DNA of 64,000 nt from positions 51,001-115,000 of the forward strand of contig JAJTWR010000365.1 of the NCBI GenBank assembly GCA_021613335.1, in the 5' to 3' direction. The position numbers and the translations under genes are program-made. Source of the stretch: Whitmania pigra (Eukaryota > Annelida > Clitellata > Hirudinida > Haemopidae). The notes beneath the pieces were generated by a model. That model was not told where the DNA came from. It did no database searches and saw nothing but the letters and a program-made list of their open reading frames with translations. This document shows, piece after piece, positions 11,225 to 24,100 of this stretch (position 1 is its first letter; every line of letters begins with the position of its first letter).

Positions 11225-14200
11225 ATGGCGAGCGATCTCGAAGTCAATCTGAAAAACCAGCTTGGAAATCTCTTGGGCACCTGGAGGCTGGAAAAAAGCG
11301 AAAATTTTGAAGAATACATGAAAGCTGTCGGTAAGATGGGGAATGTTTTTGTATTAGATATGTTCATTATCTTAGTTTCTTAGAGTTGTTTATTTAAAGC
11401 GCATGTCAATTTTATTTTGAAAATTATAAATTACGCAATGCTTATGAAGTAGGTTAAGATGTTACGCTTACACTGAATTTACCAATTAAGACTAATACTA
11501 ATTAATTAATTTTTAAGACACTGATTTCTGAATTTGTTCACTAAGTTTATTCAATGGCATTCATTTAGTTGTTACTGTTAAAAACTCAGTTAAAAAAATA
11601 GCAGTCATTTACTTCAATAAATCCCCATAAATTCATTATTTGTTACCAGTTATTAGTTGTTCGTTACTAATGTGCTAAACTTGATCAGAGGTCGGCTTTG
11701 TGATGAGGAAGCTCGGAACCACTGCAAAGCCCGACGTCATCATTTATGTGGAAAAAGATGAGGTGGCCATCAAATCGCAAACTTCTCTGACCACCCACAT
11801 CATCAAGTTCAAGTTGGGGGAGGAGTTCGAAGAGACCACAGCAGATGGTCGTAAACCCAAGGTGATGATTGAGCGATTGATCTTTCATTAACTCGAATGA
11901 ATCTCTTGCGTTTTTGTCAACTCATGATATAATCACTGATGGATAAGATTCATTAAGATTCAATTCTTAATGATATTCTTTGTTTATGCTTGTGGATTAC
12001 ATGCTTGCATATTTTGCTAGATGTGCTATATTTTTTTTATATATGAGATATACAAGAGATATGAAAAGTAATGTTGAAACACTGGCTGTCGATATACGAA
12101 TTGAGTCGTAAACACGTGGAATAAATTGTGAAGTTGAGCCAGGTGTGGCGTGATGTGCGTTCAATACACGTGTCTGTCGATCAAGCAGCTGAATTGATTG
12201 AACAGCTATATTGTATAGGTGCCATTATTATGCTTCTTGTTATTCAGTTAACGCCCACATATACTCATGTTTATTTATGAACTGTCAGGGCATGTGTTGT
12301 GAGAGATTGATGATAAATATCAGTTGCTTGTGAATTCATGACTGAATCTGAAACTATCGGTTTCAATGAGAGTTTATTTGAGGTGTGATGTTATTCAACA
12401 ATTTTGCACATGTTTGAGTTTTGTAACTGATCTATGTCACTTGAAAATTGCTTTTTTATCTGTTACTATTCACTAGTTTATTATTAATTATTATTATTAT
12501 TAAATTTATTTTAAAAAGTAAAACTGTTTACGGTTATGATCCAATCTGAGCATGAACACACTGCCACATGTCAGTATAGTTTGCTTAAAGCATAAACATA
12601 TGCTTTGCATACACATAAGCTTTGCATAAACATGCTTTGCATACACATAAGCTTTGCATAAACATGCATTGCATAAACATATGCTTTACATAAACATCCT
12701 TAGGGCAAATATCAAGTTAAGCCCCCAGGGCAATAAGATGACAAACAATCTGAGATTGAATGGTAATGCAAACAAATGCTGCATTGTTGCTAGAGTTGAA
12801 TTGCTAACAATTGATCAAAGGAAATCATTTTGATAAACATTTCTGATGGAACAATAAATAATTGGTTATGGTGCTGATAATAATGCAGATAATGAAGTGT
12901 AATGAATTGTAGCCAATGTTGGGCTATCCTAGCAATGACACCTTCAGCACTTTTAAAAACTAGTCATTTCTGTAAAAGCAGGCACAATTTGTAGAGAAAC
13001 CTGCTCCAAATTGCTTCACAAATTCAAATTGCTTTACAATTTTCATGTGATGTCATATTGTCAGCATTGCCTTTGTTAGTTTGTGATACATTTTGATATT
13101 TTGATACATCAATTGGAGTCAGAATTTTTGACTGGATTCAGTAGCTCTTAAAAGATCTCTTTAGCTCCGGCACAAGTGTTTGAGGTTGTAATAAGAATGT
13201 TGAATGTTTACTGTTATGACTGATGCTTGCCAAATAGAATAAAGAAGAAAAGATGCTTATAAAAGAAATATCTTGTGGGAGGTGCCAATCAGAGATCAAG
13301 TGATTTAAGTTTTCTCAGTAAGGATCATTATTGACGTGTCATTAAGCTTCAGAGGTCTGCATTGTTGTGATTGGTCATACAGTTCAACCTGGCTTGATGC
13401 CATTCTGATGTCCTTGTGAATAGGCATCACATGAATGTCTAAATTATTATTATTACAGTCATTAGTTTCCATCAGTAGCTCTGTGCTTGAATGATTGCCG
13501 CTGTTATTGTTGCTAATGACAGCATTAATGCAACAGATGTCAGGAAGCTCTTTTGTTGTTAGTGTGATGATATCTCTTCATTAAGATATTGTTAGCGTGA
13601 TATTATTGATATTAAGATGTTATTCCAAAGATTTGATTGAGCACTTAATAAGATTTTTAGCTGCTTTTGGACATTGATGCTTGTGGTTTATGATGATGGA
13701 AATAATTATATTATAATAAGACTTAAAACAAAGTAGTTTATAATCTGGAGTCCCAGTATTTAAACTCGGGCGAGTTCGGGCTGTCGACAGGCTGCATTCA
13801 GCATGGGTTCCAATTTTTGAACTGGGAATCTGCGATGCCTCTCAGGCACGCATTATGACCTTCATTTTTCTCGTGCCACGTCATTCTTTTTACAGTTTTT
13901 GTATTTTTTGTGATTTGTGTCTTTGTGTCTGGTGTTTTATTTTATACAGAACTTTTGTCAGTTGCATTATCTGAGTAATTGTTGCTATTATAATTACATT
14001 GACACGTGACGTACGAGTTAATATCATTTAATGATGTGTCAAAAGAAATCATTTTAATAATTCTTGGTGTTTTTCAATTGACGTGAACATTAACATACTC
14101 GTAAGGGTGATTTTCTAATCTTGGATATTTGAAAGCTAAACAAACATTTAAGACAAGAAATTAGCTCACATGGTTTTCAGCATTAATAAGCATTAACAAG

Positions 14201-15168
14201 CATTATTAAGTTTCCAGAGGAGGGGAGGTCTTGAGTGTTTGAAAATGTTGTTGTTCTTGTAATTGTTTCCATGCTTTTAACTTTTCAATGCTGCTGGTCT
14301 GTCAAGACATGACAACACATGCGAGACATTTCAATAGATCTGTTATCTGTCGATATCCATGTTTTTTAGGGCCTTATCTGGTCTGGGTACAAATTGACTT
14401 TTTAGGAGACATTCTAAAATTCCATTGGCTCACACTATCAGCTTATCAGTTATTAATGTCAACAGCAGTGCAATATCAATCCTCAGTTAGAATTTATTTC
14501 TCTGTTGTTATCGCTGTTGGCGATAATAATTTTTTATATCTCTATTTTATCATTTAGTACTATTTCATTTTATTATTCCAGCCACGAAATGTTTCAGAGG
14601 TCATAAAACATTTTGTGTTCTTTTACAATTTACATTGACAATTGACATTTAAAAATCTAAATCGTAACAACCAGCGACTGTTGTTTAATAATCAAAATAT
14701 TAACCCTGTACTTAAATCCAGACATTTAAATGCAGACAACCATTGAACTGAAGGATGGAAAGCTGATCCAGACCCAGAAGGGTGATAAAATTGTGCCATC
14801 CACAATCACCAGGGAGGTCAAGGATGAAAACGTTCTCATTTGTGTCAGTTCATAATTCATAATTCCTTTATTACCCTACCTTATGGCAGTTGGAGATGAT
14901 TCAATCATTAAGTCATCATTAATGAGCATGTAACTATTTTTTATTTTGTTATTAATTGATTGATTAATAAATTCATTCCGGTTATAATAATTGTTATGTG
15001 TTATGGTGTTAATGTTATGTGTTATGGTTTTAATGCTATGATTATGTAACAGTATAATAATGACAACATAATATTGTTTACTAGCAATAATGTTATTATT
15101 AATTACTTCTACAGACATGTGAAGCTAAAGGCGTTACCAGCATCCGAACTTACAAGAGGGTGGCCTAA
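11225..15168 (+). CDS. Fatty-acid-binding protein (FABP family), copy 2
   Basis: Predicted 146-residue cytosolic carrier of fatty acids. Exons: 11225-11330, 11689-11861, 14736-14843, 15115-15168, phases 1, 0, 0; the first, second and last exons are the same lengths as in copy 1 and exon 3 is one codon longer. Signatures: LLGTWRLEKSENFEEYMKAV, VGFVMRKLG, FKLGEEFEETTADGRK, TIELKDGKLIQTQKGDK and the C-terminal GVTSIRTYKRVA, which keeps the Arg-x-Tyr pair that contacts the ligand carboxylate. Closest in feel to invertebrate muscle/brain-type FABPs such as mite group 13 allergens, though not assigned to a subtype. Intron 2 is 2.9 kb and carries a 32-bp repeat. Confidence 0.92.
12600..12695. repeat. 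32-bp tandem repeat, 3 units
   Basis: Units at 12600-12631, 12632-12663 and 12664-12695; the first two are identical, the third diverged. Each unit is built from two TGCTTTGCATA-like half units. In FABP copy 2 intron 2. Confidence 0.85.
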
Positions 15169-18131
15169 ATTCATCCATCGGTCACGAGGCCGGTTGAATT
15201 CTGTCCCTGTGAATTGATTCCTGGTTTTGACTCATTATTCACCATGCACAGTGTTGTATGGAAATTAATGTTCTGTCATTTTTTGACTTGGTCAGTTATT
15301 GGATATCTCTTTATTCCGAGACATTTTTGTTAAGGATTGTTTGTCATTATTTCCAGCTGTTAACATTTGGATTCAAATTGATGTTTTAGAGTAATTATTA
15401 TTATTAACTCTTTGTTTTTTAATTTTTATCTTGTTTCAAAAATTTAATTATCTCTCTTATGACAAAATTCTGTAAGTTGCTTTCTAGTCCACAAAGTGTC
15501 TAGGGTATTTCTTGTCTTCATTTGACATTTCACCATAGCAGCTCATTTCAAAACGTGCTCAAGATTTTGTAAGGCACAGAATGTTTTTGAGAATTTGAAA
15601 ACTTTTGAAATTAAACCATCAACTTATTGGGAACAAGTAATAATTAACCATTACGATCAGGACTGTAATTGCATTGACCATTTCCTCTTCTGTCGCTACA
15701 TTCTTTCATTATGGATGTTGTTGCTGTCGTAGTATTGAAATTCATTGCAGTATTTTCGAATGTCAGGTTCTGGTGTCGACTACTTTTGTGAGCTGTCTCC
15801 AATATTTTGAGGGATCAACTTGGAACGATTAAACATTGGTGTTGGTGTTGTGGAAGGATTGCTGTTGAAGATTAATTGTTAATTATTTTATTGGTAGTTA
15901 AGATTGTTTTAAATGCTTGATTGGGTTAAATTATGTTAGATTGGAAATTTGCTACTGAGTGGTTAGGGGTAAGGGTTATGGTGTAGCAATGCTGAGATAG
16001 GGACCGGGGTTTTTGATGAGCTGCTTGATCTGTGCCACGGAGCTCGATTGTTGGAACATCACTGCCTCTCAAAATGCAACGCGAAAATTGGGAAGTATGT
16101 TTTGGGGTCCGAACATCGTTAAGAGCAATTAAAATCAATTTAACAACAAATGTGAAAATATGTTTGTTTATTTGATTATAGTCCTTTGCATAACATGTGA
16201 AAATATGCTTAATTTCTTTTTTAAATATTCGCCTTTCAGGCATCCCAAGGGTGTTTTTGACATAATTAAGAATCCATATTTAAATTATCAATGCATTATT
16301 TGAATATCCTCATATTGAAGTAGTTTAACCGTTAAATTTCGCTCTAAACTTGAATGTTGAAGTAGGTAAACCCTAGCGTAAGTTTTAAAAGAGTTTTGCT
16401 GATTCTTGATGTGCTCGAAAGCAGACATAGGGTACTTGAGCCTGAGTACCGACTTCAAATACTTGTACTTGGGCCTCAAGCACTTGTCCTTATTTTGTGA
16501 TTGAAAAACATGTTTATTGAATGTTATTTGAGTAGTTTGACGTGTGAAATGAAATTTAGAAAATTAGATTAAGATAAATTACTTCCTATTCGGATTGTTT
16601 GACAAGTTGGGGGAAACAGGATGGTCCTTCAAAAGCGTACTGATGCATACAGAGGGATTGGGGGTAATTGCTTTTGAGGAATCCGCACTTTAAAAAAAGA
16701 GCAGTTTTTTAATTTTACGAAGTTATTGTTTTTAATTACCCTTTTCCATAATTAAATTTATAAAAAATGCAAAAACTTTGAAATTAGTTAAAAAAAAAAG
16801 CATGCCTCTAATTAAGGAAGACATTTTCGTCGCTCAAAATCATCAACATCTAATAAAATTTATTATTGGTCACAAATTTTAGAAATAGGACACAATCGGA
16901 TTTTTTATTTAAACAATAGAATTGCTTAATAATTAAAATAAAATTTTAAAATATTTTATGCAAAAAATGCGGATATCTGAAAAGGGTGGGGGTGAGGGAA
17001 GGTTTTTTGCTTTTGCGGACAAGAGTGAGGAGAGTCCAACATTTGCAAATTTACTGCTTGTAAAGGCCATTTTAGGGGATTGTTAAAGAACTGATGCGAG
17101 GGCACAGACATCTTCATGAGGATTCAGTGAATTACCATTTGCTTCGGAAATATATGTTTTTTTGGGAGCAATCATCGATTTAAAAGTTTACAAAGGAAAA
17201 GAGACATATTTCTTATGAATTTATTGCAAATATACCATGCCTTAAAAAAAAAGTTAAAAACTTAAAACACGTACGCAGCACCTTGTTCACGTGACCGGCA
17301 TCACCAGCCAATCATCGATCGATGCTGAATTAAAAAAAACGACAAAAAACATACAAGGTCGGCCAGCATAAGACACTGTCTGTAATGATATTATCACCTT
17401 TAATTGCATTCATTACTGCCGACATCATACATGCATAATTATGACAATAACATTAATAATAAGTGCAGTTACTATAATGACAATTCCAGTCATAATCATC
17501 ATCATCATCATCTTCAGAGTCACCAGAACAGTTTGCTTGGCACTGTAAAAACGGAGTGTTGACGGGCTGAATAATATCAGTGTCAATCGAAAAACTTAAT
17601 TAGCATAAAGCAATTAACATAATTTTTGAATAACCTTATTAATACTATGTTTATTCTTTCACAATAAGTGGTTAATAATACTACTCAGATGATAGTGAGT
17701 CATAATTGATGCCCTTGAATTGAAGCTTATTTTTTATTTGTAGTTATATCATTATTATGTTACTTTAATAATAATAATGATGATGTGATAATACTAATAA
17801 ACAACACTAATAATAAAGTGAACTTCTAAAAACAATGAGTAGAACACGTGTCAAGCTAAAGAATGCCAAACAAATCGAAAAGTATTCTTCTCCTTCCTCT
17901 CCTGAAAGCTCGAACTGATTGGTCGTTCGAAGGAATCCGTTCAATTGATTGAATTGATTGAGCGATTGAAAAGCAGTAGTTCGGTGGGTAATTAACAATC
18001 ATTTCTAAATGGTACATTAAAAATTTAAAAATATTATGTCTGTAATAATAATAACAATATAAATAATAATAATTATGATTACGACGACGCTGACGATGTT
18101 AAAAACTCAGGCAAAAAATATTTGATAACGA
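15169..18131. other. Intergenic spacer between convergent genes
   Basis: Lies between the 3' end of FABP copy 2 and the 3' end of the USP gene. AT-rich with short CAT and AAT runs (e.g. near 17496-17512). I see no coding exon or transposon that I can support. Confidence 0.5.
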
Positions 18132-21100
18132 TCAAACTGTTGATTCCAATTTTGACAAGCTCCTTGCTCCCTTCTGCAGTGTTGTGTTGTTGGTTGTAGT
18201 CGTCGTCGTCTTCCTGCCCAGTGACCTCGATGAACCCTGAGGCACTTTCTCGAAGATCAGTGTGGCACTCTTTTTCGAGTCAGAGTCTTGGAAGGCCTGT
18301 TCCCTCATACGCCTCAGAAGTTCTTCAGTTTTCCTCTTTGTCGTCGGAGGCAGCTTCATTTCGGGCCTGGGTGGGCACAGAGTCATGGTCTTGACGTCCG
18401 ACTGAAGACTCTTCACCTGGGAGACTGTTTGTGCCACGTGGATTGGTTTTGTGGTGGGCAACGGTTTTTCGGGCTTTGAATCTTGCCTCACCGATCTGGC
18501 ATTGTGGCCGTTTGAGTGAGAAAGGGGCGGCTTAGCGGAGAGGGGGGCTGGTTCTTTGATTTGAGGGGTGCCTCGGCCATCCACCATCACGTCGTCACAT
18601 ATTCGCACATGAGCGTTCGTTGATTTCGACTTGGTTGGAGAGAAAGGCATAGACTGGGAAGGTTTCAAAATGGACTTGAGGAGCGGAGGGTTGGCTTTTG
18701 AGGGAATTTGATTGGATGAAAGATTGTCCAATGATAGGCTGCACGCTGGCTGGCCATTCAGGCCATTGAAGGAAAGAAGGCTATTGCTGCTGTCTGTGCT
18801 ACTTACACCTATGGTTAAAACATATTAACATATTTTTTGATTATTCATGAGGATAAAATTAGAAAGATGTAAGATAGACATAAATGAATCCAGTTAGTAA
18901 TACAATTAAAATAGTAATAATTACAACTAAATATGAACAAGCTCTTACCATTGGTCAATGATCTGTTATTTAGCCAATCAATTAAATCCATTCTGGATTG
19001 ACTTCTATGGCCTCTCCTCCAATAGAAGAGCATGTAGGCAGAGTTGGTCACAATCCTGTCCAATGGCAGTTCTTCAACTTTGTTGTCGTTGAAATGGTAC
19101 CAGGTTTGATTCAGTGGATTTTTGCAGTAAGCTTTAAAGTCAATTTTACAATTGCCAATAAAAACAGATTGAAAATAACAAATGCTGGAAATGTTAGTTT
19201 TTTTTGTAACATTCAGTAATTTAATTCCGAAAATCCCCCACCTGTATAATGGCCATTAGACAGATCGCCACGGTGATTGCACACAGCAACAAGATCGTAG
19301 ATGAGATCCTCGTCGTTTGAAGCCTCCGAGTTCAATCCTCGCTCTGGAAGGGCATTGTCCCAGGTCTTGTTGAGTCTCTTCAAGTCATTTCCAGGTGAGG
19401 AATGAGATGGAATGAGTGACAAGGAAGAAGTGGAGTCAGAAGTGACTATCCTAGACAAGTCAAGGCCGTCAATGGGGAATTCCACATGGGTTTCTATTTT
19501 TAACCTGTAGTCACCTTCCTGTAATTTGAAAGAAGTTATGAATGGCTAGAAATAAATGAAAGCAGTGAATAAACATGAGCACTCAAATAAATATCAGTGG
19601 CATAACAGCTGCCAATCAGTGAGTCGAGAAAACATAATCACGCAGAAATATGAATAAATTGTGCTAATAATAATAACAACAATGTCAGACCTGGCGAAAT
19701 CGTTTCAATAGAATGATTAGAACTTCGGGCAGGTAGGTGAAGGTGAGTGTCTTCAGGGAACCTGGTCGTCTGCTCAGACATCTGCTGCACGTCCAGATGT
19801 CGTCTGCCTCCAACTGCAGGATAATGGTGATTGTGAATGTTAAGATGATTTTGATGATTATGGTTGTGGTTAAGATGATGGTAATGATTATGATTGTGGC
19901 TAAGATGATGGTAATGATTATGATTGTGGCTAAGATGATGGTAATGATTATGATTGTGGCTAAGATGATGGTGATGATTGTGATTGTGGTTAAGATGATA
20001 GTGATGACAATTGTGATGAATGTAAGAACTAAATGAATACCTACCATGTGTAATGACAATTACAATAACAATGTATCTTTAGCTTAACAATGTACAATAA
20101 CAAAATAATAGGTGGTAATGATGATACTGGCTACCTGTTCTTGTTGTGTGAACGCTTCCAAGCAGCTCATGAGATCGCAACTGTTGTTGATGTTGTCGTT
20201 CGGGTTTTCAACAAGTTCTCGGTAGCTTTTGTCCTTCAGGAAGAAATTTTCCTGATTTAGCCGCAACAGACTGCAAGCACAAACCACAAGCTCGTTAGCA
20301 TTGTTGAATATTAATTAAGAATGTTAATTAAATGAATGACTAATTGTTATTCATAAAGATTGTGGTAATGGTGATATTATTCATAATGACATAATTAACA
20401 ATAATAAGAGATAATTTTAAGAGATCGACTGAAACATCCACTGAATACTTCTGTTTTTGATCAATTTGGATAATAAAATTTTGTTGAAAATGTTACACTA
20501 GTGTAAATAAATATGCTAATAATTATGTCTTGTTCAATAGTCCAGAAAATTAATTTTATCAAATGTCAACGGAAAAGTAGTTAAAATAGTAGTTAAAAAG
20601 TAGTTAACTACTATGCAAGTAGTTAAGGAGTAGTTACTAACTACTTATTTAAAAAGTAATTAAAAATAGTTACTTATTAACAATATAAACACTCACAAAA
20701 ACTTAACATTTCGGTAGCCAATTTATTGTTTGCAATGCTATTTATAGTTCTTACTGCTTACATTTATGAAATTATAATTAATCAGATCCCTTACTATTCA
20801 CGAACATTGTGCTGGAACTCGAGAACCAGTCGCAAATGGGGTGTGCCGAAAGCCCCCTCATCAAAAAGTGAGAGGGCCCTGTAAAAAAGATGAATAGCAA
20901 TTAATGATTAATATGATAATGATAATAAATGATAATACTGATTAATGTAATGGTTACTTTGGTTGTAACTTAAAAGTGACTCAATAGTGACCTAAAATGA
21001 ACCGCAATCATCTTCATCATCGTCGTTATCATCATCATCATCGTCGTCGTCGTCGTCGCCGCCGCCACCGCCACTACCACCATCACCACCATCATCATCA

Positions 21101-24100
21101 TCATCACCACCATTAACACCTAACAAGAGAAACAGTTTGAGCAAACATTCTAACCATTCAAGCCATTAACACATTGGCTGAATTCCAAAGGCTCCAAAAA
21201 TTTTTTTTTGAATTAAAAAAACCAACTCAAACAATGAGGAATATTTTTTTCAAGACCTCGTTTAGAAGGCCGTGACTGTTATTATGGTAGTGATTACGTC
21301 ATCGGCATAGCAAGTGGCCATTGATATTCTTATAAATGCAAATAATTCCAAAATAATAATAATATCAATTCAATAACTAATAATACAATTTTATTTGTAG
21401 CCTCATGGTGTCATTGACATGCCATCAATATATAAAAAAATAAAATATCCACTTTAAAACAGCAAACAACAGCAACAACAATTACCTCTCCACAACCAGA
21501 CTGAAAAGTGGCATCTCATCACTTGATCGCAAGTAGGAATCCTCATCATCGTCGTCGTCGTCGTCGTCATCATCACTTTCATTCGACAAGGTCCTGTTCG
21601 TCTGAACTCTCGTGCTGTGGACTCTCATCCTGAAGGTCGAGCGGACATTTTTCTAGGAAGAAAAGAATTGCAAAGTTTGGATAAAAGCTGATTTATTTTT
21701 ATTGAATTAATTAATACAAGTTGATTAATTTTAAATTTAGAATTAGTTGATTAATAACAAAATTTGTGAAATGTCAATTTAGTTTGTTAAGCTGCCTGGT
21801 AAAATCCCAATCTATTTGATACTAATAACTATAGTACTTTACTAAATTCTACTATTACTAACAATAATAATATTAATTATTATAATAATAACAATTCTAA
21901 TCATTATAAAAATACTAATAATTTCACTTATTATTTAGAGTATTGTGTTAGTACCTTAATGCAGTAATGCATTAGCGCACAAAATAATTAATTTTTAAAT
22001 CAATTTATAAACAGCATTAAGGAACACAAAAACAAAATTCAAGTCACCACGACAAAAAAGGAAGCGGCAAAGTAAGGCTTGAGTCGACCGAGAATGGCCA
22101 TCTGAAGTTCAAAGTAGGAACACGTCCTCATCACGTCCATGGAGATCAGGGACCCGAACCTTTGGCAATCAATTGACAATCACTTGACGAACCATTAACC
22201 AATATGTTAGTTATTATTAAAATGTTATTAATGCTGTCTACTAAGTATTATTAACTAGTGGTTATTTGTAGATGATGTTATGATCTATTAGTTATTATTA
22301 TAAATGCAAATAATTCCAAAATAATAATAATAATATTACTATTAATAATATTGTCGAAGTGTTTTAAACAAACGTGTGCATATTACTTAAAATTTTTTAT
22401 ATTAAAATTAAACAGAAATTGAAACAAGCAAATTGAGTGCTTTAACATTTCCAATACACAATTACAACTGTCAACAACTATCAATGATTATTATTATATT
22501 GTTTAGAAACAATATTCGTTAAAAGCTTAATTTGGATCAATTTATCTGTTGCGTTTTTCTGTGATAACATTCACTGGAACACAATTAATTTTTGCACCTT
22601 CCAGCACCCCGAGACAAAGGAAAACTGCCAAACCTTTTGAGACCCCCATCCATCTTGACCATAGGCAGAGCCACGATGTTGAGGAATTCTCCCATGTATT
22701 GCACTCCGTCATCCCAGTCGAAGCCGTTCTGCGGTCGATCGACGTGGTTGTGGGAGTGACCGTTGATCTTGTGGTCGGTGCTTATGTGGTTGTTGTTGTT
22801 GCTGCGGTTGGGGGACGATTTTGTTGCTGACGACGACTCGTACGTCGACGAGTCGGTTCTCTTCCTGTTGACAAGTTGGACCAGGAAAAGATAGTTGAAG
22901 GGCATGATGCTCGACGAGGGACTGTTGAGACTCATCTGCTCCTGGTACCTTCCTTTCTTGCTGATGCGTACGAGGGCTATCTTCAGTGGTGAATTATTTG
23001 TTGTAGTTGTTTTTATCATTAATTAAAGATTTTATTATTATTATTATTTAGATGTGTTGATTGGCTTTAATTGGATATTTTTTAATGTTGTATATATAAA
23101 TATATGGTTTTAATTCAATTGACTTTAAATCCTTTTACTTAATTGTTTCCCAAGTGATTCACTCAATAATAAAAAACATTCATTTTGCTTCTCCAATTCT
23201 TATCCCTTTCTCAATTAAGTTCTGAATTTAATCATTTTCCTTTAAAAGAACAACAAGAATCAATTGATTATTATTCTTTTGTGATTAATTTCTTAAGTCA
23301 TTCACTCACTAAATCCATACTCACACTTGAATGTAGAAGATATCATTAAGATATTGACTTATCGTCATTTACATAATTTGTTTACCAAGTTTTGTTCGCA
23401 ACAATTTTTGATCTAAGACATTAAACTGTCGAGCCTGTGCCTTTGAGGCTTTTAACGACAAATAAAGTTACATTTTGTTGCCTGTCCACAGACTGTGAGA
23501 GACTTCATTTCAGAGGCAACAACCTTTTGGCTGTCTTTTGTCAACTCTTTCGATTGAACGGTGATCTTCTCACCACATCGCCACCGTCATTTTTCATCAT
23601 TAAAATTGAAATGACATCCACTGTTGTTGATGTCATTCCTATCACCATAACCAGACCATCATCATTGTTGTCATCATCAACTCGGAGTATCGAGATTTTA
23701 AATCTCTCGGTTACTTTTAATCGGTTCTTAAAACTAAATATCCGACAGATTTTCACAATTCGATAATATGAGATGCCTTTGTTCCTGCTCGAGTCGCCTC
23801 ATCTCGGACGTTCGATAGTTCTTACATTCATCGTCGTCATGGTAGCAGATTTTGTTTGGCAATTGACTTTTTGCCATGAAAGGGACAAGTTATTGAGCAC
23901 TTGCATTGAATGATTGAATGAATGAATAAATGGATAGTTTTATTTATTGACTGTGAGGGACTGCTGCTATCACATTTTGGAATGAGGAATATAGAATGAG
24001 TAAATTAATAAAAGGAACAAAATGGCTTCCACAAAAGGATTTGATGATGATGGATAAAATGCATGAAATACTTCCTTAAATCTGATTATTCTTCGACATC

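Noticed and set aside
13750..13870. GC-richer patch in FABP copy 2 intron 2, considered as a tRNA or SINE
   Set aside because: It has GAGTTCGGG but no proper B-box/A-box spacing and no cloverleaf.
19685..20059. 124-codon minus-strand frame rich in Ile/Thr
   Set aside because: Most of it is the 30-bp minisatellite; only the last part (19813-19691) is a USP exon.
20560..20680. AGTAGTTA-rich stretch considered as a tandem repeat or hairpin element
   Set aside because: Units are irregular in spacing; reads as low-complexity intron sequence.
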